64,000 nt of DNA from CBFHWU01 sp965659665 (GTDB lineage Bacteria; Bacteroidota; Bacteroidia; Flavobacteriales; Flavobacteriaceae): assembly GCA_965659665.1 (NCBI GenBank), contig CBFHWU010000018.1, forward strand, positions 22,697-86,696, read 5' to 3'. Shown piece by piece: positions 1-9,632 of the stretch (position 1 is its first letter; each line of letters starts with the position of its first letter). Under the pieces are notes generated by a model. The model saw only the letters and a list, made by a program, of their open reading frames with translations. It did no database searches and was not told the origin of the DNA. The position numbers and the translations under genes are program-made.

Positions 1-513
1 CTTTTGACGTATAATTTCGAAATATACGTCTTCTGTTATGTCTAAGCTTTGAGATTTTTCAATTTGTAATAACTCTCCTTGGCTCATTTCTCGTACCGCA
101 ACAGAGATGATTTCAAGTAGATCAAAATCTTTATGATCAATACATAACAATAATCCTTTTGACAAAAGATAATCTCCAACTAATACAGCAATTTTATTTT
201 TCCATAAAGCATTTATAGAAAAAAAACCTCTTCGTTGATAGCTTTCATCCACCACATCGTCATGTACTAAAGTTGCCGTATGTATCAACTCAATTACAGA
301 GGCAGCCCGATAAGTTCGATCGTTAACTTTACCCATCATCTTGGCAACTAAAAAAACAAACATGGGGCGCATTTGTTTACCTTTTCGAATAACAATGTAG
401 TGGGTAATGCGATTCAATAAGGCTACATTGGAGGACATTGCGCCAGAGAACTTTTCTTCGAAAAGCTCCATTTCCTTAGAAATAGGTTCTTTTAGTTGTT
501 CAACAAACTTCAT
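1..513 (-). CDS. Polyprenyl (octaprenyl-type) diphosphate synthase, 3' part cut by window edge
   Basis: Trans-isoprenyl diphosphate synthase that extends allylic diphosphates with IPP, probably to make the menaquinone side chain. The 171 visible residues begin with MKFVEQLKEPISKEMELFEE. They carry the first aspartate-rich motif (HDDVVDE, about residues 84-90) and the upstream K-G-K-x-x-R-P-M substrate region near residues 44-51. The second Asp-rich motif and the C-terminus lie outside the window. The start at 513 is the only ATG that keeps the N-terminal helix. It is the last visible gene of the aro/rsgA/queA/rlmN train, 60 nt after rlmN. Chain length cannot be judged from this half. Confidence 0.9.
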   Translation of the reverse strand, partial: MKFVEQLKEPISKEMELFEEKFSGAMSSNVALLNRITHYIVIRKGKQMRPMFVFLVAKMMGKVNDRTYRAASVIELIHTATLVHDDVVDESYQRRGFFSINALWKNKIAVLVGDYLLSKGLLLCIDHKDFDLLEIISVAVREMSQGELLQIEKSQSLDITEDVYFEIIRQK

Positions 514-573
514 TGGGATTTAAATATACGAGTTCTATTTTTAATTATTACATCATTACCACTATCATTTGCT

Positions 574-1617
574 TTATCCTTCATTATTGGCTAATTGACC
601 ACAGGCCGCATCAATATCTTTGCCTCGTGAACGCCTCACTGTAACTGGCACACGACTAGCATCTAAGGCATGAATGTAGGCTTGTGTCCTAGCCTTATCT
701 GCTTGAGAAAAATCAGCATTGTTTACAGGGTTATACTCAATCAAATTTACCTTAGATGGAATCTCTTTACAAAACTGAACCAAGGCATCGATTTCTTCGT
801 TTGAGTCATTTATTCCTTTCCAAACTACATATTCATAAGTGATACGACTTTGTGTTTTTTCGTACCAATACTCTAGTGCTTTTTTTAATTCCGTTAATGG
901 AAATTTTTGAGTGAACGGCATTATTTGATTTCGGGTTTCTTCGATAGCAGAATGAAGCGAAACCGCTAATTTGTACTTTGGTTGCTGGTCTGCCATTTTG
1001 TATATCATTTTACTAATCCCTGAAGTAGAAACCGTTATTCGTTTTGAGGACATTCCCAATCCCTCTGGACTAGTAATTTTATCAATGGCTTTGGTGACAT
1101 TATTAAAATTCATCAAAGGTTCTCCCATTCCCATAAATACAATATTTGTTAAAGGTCGATTAAGATAGGTTTGGCTTTGTTGTTGAATTACTGCAACTTG
1201 ATCATAGATTTCGTCAGGGTTTAAATTTCGCATTCTCTTAAGTTGAGCGGTAGCACAAAAGTGACAATCCAAACTACAGCCCACCTGACTTGATACGCAC
1301 GCAGTTGCTCGGTTAGCGGCAGGGATTAAAACAGATTCTACCAGCAAATCGTCATGTAATCTGATTGCATTTTTAATGGTTCCGTCCTGACTTCGCTGCA
1401 AACGTGCTACTTCAATATGGTTGATCACAAAATATTCATTGAGTAAATTTCGATGTTCCAGCGAAAGATTAGTCATCACACTAAAGTCTTTGGCCGACTT
1501 TGCCCAGAGCCAATCGTAAACTTGATTTCCACGAAAAGCAGGAATTTGGTGTTGGACAAAAAAAGACCGTAGCATTTCTTTGTCGAGTGCCCTAATATCT
1601 TTTTTTGGAGGAGCCAT
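574..1617 (-). CDS. rlmN: 23S rRNA (adenine-2503-C2)/tRNA methyltransferase RlmN
   Basis: Radical-SAM dual-specificity RNA methyltransferase that makes 2-methyladenosine at A2503 of 23S rRNA (and A37 in some tRNAs in the family). The 347 residues are full length. The iron-sulfur Cys triad is seen as CSLDCHFC (C114, C118, C121), followed by the GEPLMN motif. The family's methyl-carrier cysteine is near the C-terminus in DAACGQL (about C339). It starts 6 nt after the queA stop, so the two tRNA/rRNA modification genes are almost certainly co-transcribed at the distal end of the aromatic operon. Confidence 0.97.
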   Translation of the reverse strand: MAPPKKDIRALDKEMLRSFFVQHQIPAFRGNQVYDWLWAKSAKDFSVMTNLSLEHRNLLNEYFVINHIEVARLQRSQDGTIKNAIRLHDDLLVESVLIPAANRATACVSSQVGCSLDCHFCATAQLKRMRNLNPDEIYDQVAVIQQQSQTYLNRPLTNIVFMGMGEPLMNFNNVTKAIDKITSPEGLGMSSKRITVSTSGISKMIYKMADQQPKYKLAVSLHSAIEETRNQIMPFTQKFPLTELKKALEYWYEKTQSRITYEYVVWKGINDSNEEIDALVQFCKEIPSKVNLIEYNPVNNADFSQADKARTQAYIHALDASRVPVTVRRSRGKDIDAACGQLANNEG

Positions 1618-1623
1618 TGTTGG

Positions 1624-2673
1624 TTATATGATCAACATCGCATCCCCATATGAATAAAAGCGGTAATTATTATCTACTGCTTCTTTATACGCTTTTTTAA
1701 TAAAATCGTGACCTGCAAAAGCGGAAACCATCATTAATAGTGTGGATTTTGGAAGGTGAAAGTTAGTCACCATGCAATCTCCTATACTAAACTCGTGAGG
1801 AGGAAATATAAATTTATGGGTCCATCCTTGGTATGGATTTAGCATATGATTTGAGGATACAGAAGTTTCTAAGGCACGCATAGAAGTTGTTCCTACTGCA
1901 CAGACACGCTTTTTGTTCGAAATAGCTTGGTTTACTATATCTACTGCATTTTGATCAATAACAAGCTCCTCTGAATCCATCTTATGTTTTGAAAGGTCTT
2001 CTACTTCAACAGGGTTAAAGGTACCTAAGCCCACATGTAAGGTAATCTCAGCAAGGTTTACCCCTTTAATTTCTAAACGTTTAAGAACATGTTTTGAAAA
2101 ATGTAAGCCTGCCGTGGGAGCTGCAACGGCTCCTTCGTGCTTTGCATAAATCGTTTGATAGCGTTCACGATCAAACTTCTCTTCAGATCTTTTAATATAT
2201 TTAGGGAGTGGGGTCTGGCCTAATTCTTTTAGTTTATCTCTGAATTCATCATATGAGCCATCAAACAAAAAACGAAGAGTTCTTCCTCTGGAGGTAGTGT
2301 TATCAATGACCTCGGCTACTAAATCTTCGTCATTTCCAAAATAAAGTTTATTTCCAATTCGAATTTTTCTTGCAGGATCAACCAAAACATCCCATAAGCG
2401 TTGTTCCCGATTAAGTTCACGCAGTAAAAAAACTTCAATACGAGCACCTGTTTTTTCTTTATTACCCATCAAACGGGCAGGAAAAACTTTTGTATTGTTT
2501 AATACCATCACGTCGCCTTCATCAAAATAGCTGGTGATATCTTTAAAGTATTTATGTTCTATCGTTTCACTGTCTCTGTGTAACACCATTAATCTGGACT
2601 CGTCCCGGTGGTCGGCAGGGTATTCAGCTAAAAGTTCTTGGGGGAGATTAAAATTAAAATGTGATAATTTCAT
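1624..2673 (-). CDS. queA: S-adenosylmethionine:tRNA ribosyltransferase-isomerase QueA
   Basis: Transfers the ribosyl part of SAM to 7-aminomethyl-7-deazaguanine in tRNA, giving epoxyqueuosine. The protein has 349 residues from MKLSHFNFNLPQELLAEYPA. Family signatures seen are the N-terminal NLPxELLAEYPA, MVLNNTKVFPARL, the AAPTAGLHF segment and GTTSMRALE. An in-frame non-ATG start 48 nt further upstream exists, but the added residues are not QueA-like, so the ATG at 2673 is preferred. It lies 60 nt after aroA. Confidence 0.96.
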   Translation of the reverse strand: MKLSHFNFNLPQELLAEYPADHRDESRLMVLHRDSETIEHKYFKDITSYFDEGDVMVLNNTKVFPARLMGNKEKTGARIEVFLLRELNREQRLWDVLVDPARKIRIGNKLYFGNDEDLVAEVIDNTTSRGRTLRFLFDGSYDEFRDKLKELGQTPLPKYIKRSEEKFDRERYQTIYAKHEGAVAAPTAGLHFSKHVLKRLEIKGVNLAEITLHVGLGTFNPVEVEDLSKHKMDSEELVIDQNAVDIVNQAISNKKRVCAVGTTSMRALETSVSSNHMLNPYQGWTHKFIFPPHEFSIGDCMVTNFHLPKSTLLMMVSAFAGHDFIKKAYKEAVDNNYRFYSYGDAMLII

Positions 2674-2733
2674 AAAGTTTATTAGGCTGCAAATATACTG
2701 TCTCCTTACAGGCTTTGTCAAGAAATTTCATGT

Positions 2734-3966
2734 TTATTTAGTTTGAGAAGTAATTTTAAACCCAATTTTTATGAAATCGTCCCAAAATTCGGGGTAGGAT
2801 TTTGACACCACCCCTGGTTCATTAATCTTAATAGGGACCAAAAGACCAAGCGGGGCAAAAGCCATTGCCATACGATGATCTTTATAGGTGTCGATGGATA
2901 CATTTTCTTTTATTGGATTTTTTCGTGCTTTTAAATGTAGAGAATGATGAGTAACTTCAATTTCTGCCCCTAATTTTGAAAGTTCAATTTGTAAAGCTTC
3001 CAGACGGTCTGTTTCTTTAATTTTTAGGGTATGTAAGCCTGTGAGATCACAAGCAATAGCCAATCCAAAACAAGTTACCGCAATCGTTTGTGCAATATCA
3101 GGGGCATCAGCCAAATCAAGTTTTAGGTGATTTGTTGTCTCCCCTATTTTTAGTAATTGCAACTCATAGTCATTAAGACTGCTTTTTACCCCCAATTGAA
3201 GGTAAATCTCTTGTAATACACTATCACCTTGAAGGCTTTTGTTTGAATAGCTCTCCAGCTTTACATCTGCTTTTTTAGATAAGGCAACCAAGCTGAAATA
3301 ATACGAAGCAGAACTCCAATCGGATTCTACACGCACTAAGAGGTTTGGATCGTGATGAAGGGGTTTTACTTCAATCTCTTGCCCTTCAAAACGGACATCT
3401 ACTTTGGCTTGTTGCAAAAGAGAACATGTCATTTTGATATAAGGAATCGATGTTATTTTTCCTTCCAAAAAAAGATGTAATCCGTTTGGCAAACTTGGAG
3501 CAATCAGTAATAAGGCCGAAATGTATTGACTACTTACATTAGCTGCAAGGGTAACTTTATTGTTGGTGAGTTTTTTTCCATTGATTTGTAGTGGTGGGTA
3601 GCCTACATTTTTAGCATATTGTATGTCAGCTCCTAATTGTTGTAAAGCTTCAACTAAAACAGAAATGGGACGTTGTTGCATTCGGTGGGATCCTGTCAAT
3701 GTTTTTTGTACTCCTTCTTTCGATGCAAAATAGGCTGTCAAAAATCGCATAGTAGTGCCTGCATGATCCACATCAACAATATTTTCCATTTGAGCTAATC
3801 CTTCCAGCATGGCTTTAGTATCATCTGAATTTGATACATTTTCTAATAGGATGTTGGGGAAAATAGCTTGTAACAATAAAAGACGGTTGGATTCACTTTT
3901 CGAGCCTGTAATTGAAATTGACCCCGATAACGCTTTAGTTAAATGGGTAAGTGATAGGAAATTCAT
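2734..3966 (-). CDS. aroA: 3-phosphoshikimate 1-carboxyvinyltransferase (EPSP synthase)
   Basis: Sixth step of the shikimate pathway: phosphoenolpyruvate plus shikimate-3-phosphate to EPSP. 410 residues, the usual length or slightly short. The signature TGSKSESNR is near residue 20 (S3P-binding Lys/Ser/Arg), GTTMRFL near residue 65, and the C-terminal KETDRLEAL and KDHRMAMAFA active-site segments are intact. The ATG overlaps the stop of the MazG-like gene as ATGA, indicating translational coupling. It supplies chorismate for the chorismate mutase/prephenate enzymes encoded upstream in the same train. Confidence 0.96.
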   Translation of the reverse strand: MNFLSLTHLTKALSGSISITGSKSESNRLLLLQAIFPNILLENVSNSDDTKAMLEGLAQMENIVDVDHAGTTMRFLTAYFASKEGVQKTLTGSHRMQQRPISVLVEALQQLGADIQYAKNVGYPPLQINGKKLTNNKVTLAANVSSQYISALLLIAPSLPNGLHLFLEGKITSIPYIKMTCSLLQQAKVDVRFEGQEIEVKPLHHDPNLLVRVESDWSSASYYFSLVALSKKADVKLESYSNKSLQGDSVLQEIYLQLGVKSSLNDYELQLLKIGETTNHLKLDLADAPDIAQTIAVTCFGLAIACDLTGLHTLKIKETDRLEALQIELSKLGAEIEVTHHSLHLKARKNPIKENVSIDTYKDHRMAMAFAPLGLLVPIKINEPGVVSKSYPEFWDDFIKIGFKITSQTK

Positions 3967-4292
3967 TTTTTTAATTTAGGATTATTGTGATGACGATCAT
4001 GGTCACGTTTTGTTTTAAGTTGTAGTTTTTGTTCAAAAGCGTGCTGTAGGTCTGTATCGGTTTGATTGGCCAAGCAAAGAAGTACAAATAACACATCTGC
4101 TAATTCTTCCCCAAGGTTTTTTTGTTTATCACTGTCTTTTTCAGATTGCTCTCCATAGCGACGGGCAATAATCCGTGCCACTTCCCCAACTTCTTCAGCA
4201 AGCTGAGCCATGTTGGTAAGTTCATTGAAATAACGTACACCATGGTCTTTGATCCAATTATCAACTTGTAGTTGTGCATTTTTAATATCCAT
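3963..4292 (-). CDS. MazG-like nucleotide pyrophosphohydrolase
   Basis: A 109-residue all-alpha NTP pyrophosphatase-like protein. The metal-binding EExxE pattern is seen as AEEVGEVA (about residues 32-39) and the second ELADVLF motif about residues 63-69. Members hydrolyse (d)NTPs to NMPs in house-cleaning; the precise substrate cannot be told here. Two starts are possible, GTG at 4295 and ATG at 4292. The ATG is chosen because it makes a TGATG junction with dtd. It also overlaps aroA by ATGA, so three genes are translationally chained. Confidence 0.88.
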   Translation of the reverse strand: MDIKNAQLQVDNWIKDHGVRYFNELTNMAQLAEEVGEVARIIARRYGEQSEKDSDKQKNLGEELADVLFVLLCLANQTDTDLQHAFEQKLQLKTKRDHDRHHNNPKLKK

Positions 4293-4744
4293 CACTCTTT
4301 ATTTTTTGAGTCTATTAGAATGGTCACAGGACCATCATTTGTAAGTTCTACATCCATCATGGCTCCAAAACGACCTGTTTGAACCTTATGATTCAATTGA
4401 GTTTGAGCCTTCCCAATAAAAGCCTCGTACAAAGGGATTGCCTTTTCGTGCTTGGCCGCTTTTAGGTAAGAGGGTCGATTTCCTTTTTTAGTTAATGCGT
4501 GAAGGGTGAACTGGCTCACCACCAACAATTGTCCGTCAATATCTTTTAATGATGTATTCATCACTCCCGTTTGATCATCAAAAATACGCAGATGAACGAG
4601 CTTATTTACCAACCATTGAACGTCTTCTGAAGTATCATCGTGAGTAATTCCTAAAAAAACCAACAAGCCTTTTTTGATTGCTCCAATCGATTGTTGATTT
4701 ACTATTACTTGAGCTGACGAAACGCGTTGAACCACTATTCTCAT
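4292..4744 (-). CDS. dtd: D-aminoacyl-tRNA deacylase
   Basis: Hydrolyses D-amino acids (and glycine) mischarged on tRNA. 150 residues from MRIVVQRVSSAQV, standard length. The active-site SQFTL motif (about residues 76-80) is intact. The C-terminal Gly-Pro motif is present as NDGPVT, where most members have N-x-GPVT. The ATG at 4744 forms an ATGA overlap with the rsgA stop; an alternative start three codons upstream would deepen the overlap and adds non-family residues. Confidence 0.95.
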   Translation of the reverse strand: MRIVVQRVSSAQVIVNQQSIGAIKKGLLVFLGITHDDTSEDVQWLVNKLVHLRIFDDQTGVMNTSLKDIDGQLLVVSQFTLHALTKKGNRPSYLKAAKHEKAIPLYEAFIGKAQTQLNHKVQTGRFGAMMDVELTNDGPVTILIDSKNKE

Positions 4745-5682
4745 AGATCCCAAAAATCAGTTCTGTAATGTACATCTTCCCCTTGAAGCATTTGCAAATA
4801 ACTTTTATATCGAGAAGCCGCAATTTTGTTGTTTTTAACGGCTTCTTTAATGGCACAAAAGGGCTCATCGACATGCAAACAATTGTTGAATTTACATTGG
4901 TTTTTTATGGAAAAAAAATCGGGGAAATAATTTCCAATTTCATTTTTTTCAATATCCACCACGCCAAAGCCGCGAATTCCAGGCGTGTCAATAATTTTCG
5001 CCCCGAAGTCAAGTTCGTATAACTCAGCAAAAGTAGTGGTATGTTGTCCTTGTTGATGTTGATCCGAAATCTCCCCTGTTTTTAAGTGTAATTTAGGAGA
5101 CATGGCATTAATTAGGGTGGATTTGCCTACTCCGCTATGACCAGAAAGCATACATACCTTGTCACCCATCAATTTTTTGACTTGATCAACATGAGTGCCA
5201 TGCAAGGCAGAAATTTCTAAACAAGTATATCCGATATTTTCATAGATGGTTTTGAGTAGTCGAATTTGTTTCAATTCATTTTCTGAATAGGTGTCTTCTT
5301 TATTAAAAAGCAAAATAACTTCAATATGATAAGCTTCCGCAGTCACTAAAAATCGATCGATAAAAGCAGGAAATGTTGGTGGATTATTAAAGGTTATTAA
5401 CAAAAAAGCCGCATCGATATTGGCTGCAATAATTTGAATTTGTTTTGAAAGATTAACAGATTTTCTAATAATATAGTTTTTTCTTTCTAGAATTTCTGTA
5501 ATTACTCCATGGTCTTCTTGATCTGTATACTCAAACACGACCCGATCACCTACAGCAACAGGGTTCGTACTTTTGATACCCTGAATACGAAATTTACCTT
5601 TAATTCGGCACTGCAACATTCGACCAGATTGGGTTTTTACGCTGTACCAACTCCCAGTGGATTTATAAACGGTTCCTTTCAT
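4741..5682 (-). CDS. rsgA: Small ribosomal subunit biogenesis GTPase RsgA
   Basis: Circularly permuted GTPase that checks late 30S maturation. 313 residues: an N-terminal OB-fold (to about 65), then the permuted GTPase motifs G4 (FNKED, about 125), G1/P-loop (GHSGVGKSTL, about 182) and G3 (DTPG, about 231), and a C-terminal zinc site built from C-x5-C-x-H-x5-C near residue 265. It sits between the DAHP synthase gene (37 nt gap) and dtd (4-nt overlap). Confidence 0.96.
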   Translation of the reverse strand: MKGTVYKSTGSWYSVKTQSGRMLQCRIKGKFRIQGIKSTNPVAVGDRVVFEYTDQEDHGVITEILERKNYIIRKSVNLSKQIQIIAANIDAAFLLITFNNPPTFPAFIDRFLVTAEAYHIEVILLFNKEDTYSENELKQIRLLKTIYENIGYTCLEISALHGTHVDQVKKLMGDKVCMLSGHSGVGKSTLINAMSPKLHLKTGEISDQHQQGQHTTTFAELYELDFGAKIIDTPGIRGFGVVDIEKNEIGNYFPDFFSIKNQCKFNNCLHVDEPFCAIKEAVKNNKIAASRYKSYLQMLQGEDVHYRTDFWDL

Positions 5683-5719
5683 CGTTTACAAATTAACACT
5701 TTTTGGAAACATATACGGT

Positions 5720-6802
5720 TTAGTTATTGATAACTTGTTTCTGGTGGTTGATGGATTCTTGATGAATAGCTTTGAAGATTCTTAAAATAAATTCTTCACT
5801 CAACCCAAATCCTTCCCCTTCTAGAATCATTTTACCTAAAATTTCGTTCCAACGTTTGGTTTGTAAAACAGAAACATTTTTATCTTTTTTAATTTTACCA
5901 ATATCTACAGCTACTTTCATTCTTTTTCCTAAATTTTCCAGCAAACTTTGGTCAATGACATCAATCTGGGTACGAAGTAAATTAAGCTGATTATTGTAAT
6001 CTTCAGTGTCGTCTGTTTCTTTTCGAATTTTTAAATCTACCATCATTTGAATTAACACGGAAGGGGTAATTTGTTGAGCCGCATCACTCCAAGCATTATC
6101 AGGATCACAATGTGTTTCGATCATTACACCATCAAAATTAAGATCAAGAGCCGTTTGAGAAATATCTTGTAAAATATCACGACGACCTGCAATGTGTGAT
6201 GGATCACATATTAGAGGGAGGTCTGGAAAACGATTTTGTAATTCGATAGGTAATTGCCATTCAGGGTTATTCCTGTATTTTGTTTTCTCGTAGGTAGAGA
6301 AACCGCGATGAATAACACCCAGTTTTTTGATGTTTGCAGTGTACAAGCGCTCAATTCCTCCAAGCCATAAAGATAAATCAGGGTTAACAGGATTTTTTAC
6401 CAAAACAATTTTATCAGTACCTGCTAAGGCATCAGCAATTTCTTGAACAATAAATGGGCTCACTGTTGATCGAGCACCGATCCATAAAATATCAATATCA
6501 TGTTCCAAAGCAAGTTTTACGTGCGCGGTGTTAGCCACTTCGGTTGCAATCATCAGACCTGTTTCTTCTTTGACACGTTGAAGCCATTTTAGGCCAATAG
6601 CACCAACACCTTCAAAATTTCCTGGACGGGTTCGAGGCTTCCATATTCCTGCCCGAAAAGCGGTGACGTCAGTATTTTTTAATTCGTGTGCTATTTTGAG
6701 TACCTGCTCTTCCGTTTCAGCACTACAAGGACCTGCAATAACTAAGGGATGATCTAAGTCAAATTCTGTTAACCATGATCCGAGTTGTTTGTTGTTTTCC
6801 AT
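5720..6802 (-). CDS. Bifunctional 3-deoxy-7-phosphoheptulonate synthase / chorismate mutase
   Basis: Fusion of the first shikimate enzyme (DAHP synthase, Kdo8P-synthase-like type, residues about 1-255) with an AroQ chorismate mutase domain (about 265-350). Seen: GPCSAET, FRAGIWKPRTRPGNFEGVG, the metal/PEP-binding histidines in IHRGFS and CDPSHIAG, then the helical mutase segment beginning LNLLRTQIDVIDQSLLE with the usual Arg/Lys pattern. In this family the mutase domain commonly acts as the allosteric sensor for prephenate or chorismate. It lies 13 nt downstream of tyrA in the Phe/Tyr operon. Confidence 0.94.
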   Translation of the reverse strand: MENNKQLGSWLTEFDLDHPLVIAGPCSAETEEQVLKIAHELKNTDVTAFRAGIWKPRTRPGNFEGVGAIGLKWLQRVKEETGLMIATEVANTAHVKLALEHDIDILWIGARSTVSPFIVQEIADALAGTDKIVLVKNPVNPDLSLWLGGIERLYTANIKKLGVIHRGFSTYEKTKYRNNPEWQLPIELQNRFPDLPLICDPSHIAGRRDILQDISQTALDLNFDGVMIETHCDPDNAWSDAAQQITPSVLIQMMVDLKIRKETDDTEDYNNQLNLLRTQIDVIDQSLLENLGKRMKVAVDIGKIKKDKNVSVLQTKRWNEILGKMILEGEGFGLSEEFILRIFKAIHQESINHQKQVINN

Positions 6803-6815
6803 TTGTTTGAATTAA

Positions 6816-7658
6816 TTAATCTTTTAAAATATTTTTTATTAAGTTGATTTGCTCCATTTGTTGATGAAGCTCGTTGTATGCATCTTTTTCAAGAAGTGAT
6901 TTGAATTTTTGGAGGTTTCCGATATATTCGTTCATGGTTTCAAGAACGTTGTCTTTATTTTGTTTAAAAATGGGTAACCACATATCAGGGGAGCTTTTTG
7001 CTAATCTTACCGTCGAAGAAAACCCACTTCCTGCCATATCAAAAATATTTTGCTCGTTTCTTTCTTTTTCCATCACTGTTTTTCCGAGCATAAAAGAACT
7101 TATGTGCGATAAATGTGAAACATAAGCAATATGACGATCGTGTTCCATAGGATCCATCGTACGAACATTCATCTTTAAGTTGTTAAACAGGTCTATTGCA
7201 CGTTCTAAAAGTTCAGGTTTTGTTTTTTCAACTTCACACAGCATCGTGGTTTTATGGGTATATAAATCGGGAATTGCTGCCTCAGGGCCTGAGTATTCAG
7301 TTCCTGCTATCGGATGACAAGCTAAAAATTGATTTCGCTTAGGATGATCAGCGACAACCGAGCAAATTGAAGCCTTCGTTGACCCCATATCTAAAACCAA
7401 AGTCTTAGAACCAATATGATCTAATACTTTGGGTAATATGGTAACTGTTGCCTCCACAGGAATTGCAATAACCACCAAATCGGCATTAATCAAATCATTC
7501 ATACTACCGATCTGATGAATGAGGCCTAAAGATTGTGCTTTTTTTAAAGTCGTCTCTTTTCTACTTATTCCACTTATATTAACATGGCAATTTAGCTTTT
7601 GAAGGGACAAAGACAAAGACCCTCCCATTAGACCGACACCAATCAAACTTACTTTCAT
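6816..7658 (-). CDS. tyrA: Prephenate dehydrogenase
   Basis: NAD-dependent oxidative decarboxylation of prephenate to 4-hydroxyphenylpyruvate (tyrosine branch). 280 residues from MKVSLIGVGLMGGSL, where the Rossmann GxGxxG is residues 7-12. The catalytic region LACHPIAGTEYSGPEAA (substrate His) and the Arg-containing HDRHIAYVSHLSH segment are present. The ATG at 7658 gives an ATGA overlap with the upstream aminotransferase; a longer frame would lie wholly inside that gene. No ACT domain is seen at the C-terminus. Confidence 0.95.
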   Translation of the reverse strand: MKVSLIGVGLMGGSLSLSLQKLNCHVNISGISRKETTLKKAQSLGLIHQIGSMNDLINADLVVIAIPVEATVTILPKVLDHIGSKTLVLDMGSTKASICSVVADHPKRNQFLACHPIAGTEYSGPEAAIPDLYTHKTTMLCEVEKTKPELLERAIDLFNNLKMNVRTMDPMEHDRHIAYVSHLSHISSFMLGKTVMEKERNEQNIFDMAGSGFSSTVRLAKSSPDMWLPIFKQNKDNVLETMNEYIGNLQKFKSLLEKDAYNELHQQMEQINLIKNILKD

Positions 7659-8803
7659 GATTCCCAACGTTTTAAAGCTTCTTCTATTTGAGATTCTTGA
7701 ACACAAAGTGAAAATCGAATGTATCCAGCACCAGCAGAGCCAAAAATGCTTCCAGGGGTGATAAAGACATGTTGTTGATGTAAGATATGATCAATAAAAG
7801 ATTCGCTATCTAAAGAGTTTTTTGGAAGTTTGGCCCATACAAACATTCCTGATGTTTGTTTGTCGTAAGTACAGTCAAGTTGATCAGCTAATTTCCAAAT
7901 TAATTTTCGTCGTTTTTCGTAAATGCGATTCAATGATTCAAACCATGAATCTACTTCCCCTAGTGCTGCAATTGCTCCCTGTTGAATTCCGTAAAACATT
8001 CCCGAATCCATATTACTTTTAACTCTTAGTACATGATCAATATGTTCAGCAGAGCCACTAAGCATTCCTACTCGCCATCCAGACATGTTAAATGACTTAC
8101 TCAATGAGTTGAGTTCCATCACAACTCCTTTTGCTCCTGGGACTTCCAAAATACTTTTGGGTTCGGTATTAAGAATAAAACTATATGGATTGTCATTTAT
8201 GATAAGAATATCGTGAGCAGTAGCAAACTCAACCAATTCTTTGAAAAGAGATTGATTTCCTGAAGCACCCGTGGGCATATTAGGATAGTTGACCCACATG
8301 ATTTTGACACCAGATAAATCGAGTTGAGAAAGAGCTTCAAAATCAGGCAACCAATCATTGTATGAAGATAGCTCATACAAAACGGGCTCCGCTTCAAGTA
8401 ATTGAGTCACTGACATATAAGTAGGATATCCTGGATTAGGGATTAGCACCTTATCTTTTGGGTTTAAAAATGCCATAGAAATATGCATAATTCCTTCTTT
8501 GGATCCCATTAAAGGTAATATTTCATTATTGGGGTTAAGATTAACCTTATAGTTTTTTTTATAAAAATCGGATATTGCTTTTCGTAATTCAGGTAGACCT
8601 TGGTAGCTTTGATATTTATGTGCCGTTGGATCTTGTAAACCTTGATGTAAAGCCTCAACTACCGAGGTTGGGGGAGGCAAATCGGGGCTTCCAATTCCCA
8701 TATTGATGATAGGAAAACCTTGTTGTTCCAGTAATTTGACCTCTCTTAATTTTTTTGAAAAGTAATATTCAGAAACGGTTTGTATTCGGCTGGCTGTTTG
8801 CAT
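7655..8803 (-). CDS. Class I/II PLP-dependent aminotransferase, probably aromatic
   Basis: 382-residue fold-type I aminotransferase. The PLP lysine is K236 in SLSKSFNMSGWR, with the phosphate-binding SGWR following. The family NYPNNPTG appears as NYPNMPTG (about residues 172-179), and the C-terminal substrate-binding Arg is in YIRFSL. Position between pheA and tyrA implies it transaminates phenylpyruvate and hydroxyphenylpyruvate to Phe and Tyr, or prephenate to arogenate; the sequence alone does not decide. It starts 1 nt after the pheA stop. Confidence 0.92.
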   Translation of the reverse strand: MQTASRIQTVSEYYFSKKLREVKLLEQQGFPIINMGIGSPDLPPPTSVVEALHQGLQDPTAHKYQSYQGLPELRKAISDFYKKNYKVNLNPNNEILPLMGSKEGIMHISMAFLNPKDKVLIPNPGYPTYMSVTQLLEAEPVLYELSSYNDWLPDFEALSQLDLSGVKIMWVNYPNMPTGASGNQSLFKELVEFATAHDILIINDNPYSFILNTEPKSILEVPGAKGVVMELNSLSKSFNMSGWRVGMLSGSAEHIDHVLRVKSNMDSGMFYGIQQGAIAALGEVDSWFESLNRIYEKRRKLIWKLADQLDCTYDKQTSGMFVWAKLPKNSLDSESFIDHILHQQHVFITPGSIFGSAGAGYIRFSLCVQESQIEEALKRWES

Positions 8804-8804
8804 A

Positions 8805-9629
8805 TTAATTTAGCTTATTTTTATACACCCCCAATACTTTAAAAGATTCCGTCATGATTTCTAATAATCGAACAGATTTAAGATAAAAATCCCATTTATC
8901 AAAAGTCACATCTACAAAGAAAGAGTATTTCCATGGTTTTTCGATAACGGGCATGGATTGAATTTTGGTTAAATTTAACTTACAATCGCTCAAGACATTT
9001 AAAACAGTGGCTAAACTTCCTCTTTTATGATCAAGTATAAACTTAAGAGATGCCTTGTCTGAAGATTGATATTCTTTATTTGATTGTGTTTTTATCACTA
9101 CAAATCGAGTCGCATTATTTCGAATCGTATGAATATCGTGAGCCACAATATCTAATTGATATAGGTGAGCAGCATTTTTTGAAGCAATCGCGCCAAGTCC
9201 TTGCTTTTGTGTGCTGTAAATTCGATGTGCTACATGAGCGGTATCTGCGTCTTCAATAAGTTTAATATGAGGGTATTGGGCGAAAAAATCTTTGCACTGT
9301 AACAGGGCCATGGGGTGAGAAGCTACTTCAGTTAGGGATTCAATACCAGTCCCGGGTAATGCCATTAATTGATGTTCAACTTTGATGTATGCTTCAGCAA
9401 CAATATGAAGGTGGTGACGATCTATTAGGGCATAGTTAGGGATGATAGATCCTGCAATAGAGTTTTCTAACGCCATTACTCCTGCAGTAGCCTGCTCTTT
9501 AACAACCAAATTTGATAATTGATCAAAAGACATGCACTCTGTCATTTCAACATCTTGCCCAAATATTAAAGTCGCAACTTCATGATGGTATGATCCTTTT
9601 ATCCCTTGAATCGCAATTAGATCTTTCAT
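8805..9629 (-). CDS. pheA: Prephenate dehydratase
   Basis: Converts prephenate to phenylpyruvate. 274 residues: an N-terminal periplasmic-binding-like catalytic domain starting IAIQGIKGSYHHEVA, with the catalytic NNATRF motif near residue 162, and a C-terminal ACT regulatory domain (about 190-270). The ACT Phe-binding ESRP motif is replaced by IQSMPVIEKPWKY, so feedback inhibition may differ from the textbook enzyme. It is the first structural gene of the aromatic operon. Its ATG lies only 3 nt after the U-tract of an intrinsic terminator, which makes it the direct target of attenuation. Confidence 0.95.
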   Translation of the reverse strand: MKDLIAIQGIKGSYHHEVATLIFGQDVEMTECMSFDQLSNLVVKEQATAGVMALENSIAGSIIPNYALIDRHHLHIVAEAYIKVEHQLMALPGTGIESLTEVASHPMALLQCKDFFAQYPHIKLIEDADTAHVAHRIYSTQKQGLGAIASKNAAHLYQLDIVAHDIHTIRNNATRFVVIKTQSNKEYQSSDKASLKFILDHKRGSLATVLNVLSDCKLNLTKIQSMPVIEKPWKYSFFVDVTFDKWDFYLKSVRLLEIMTESFKVLGVYKNKLN

Positions 9630-9632
9630 ATC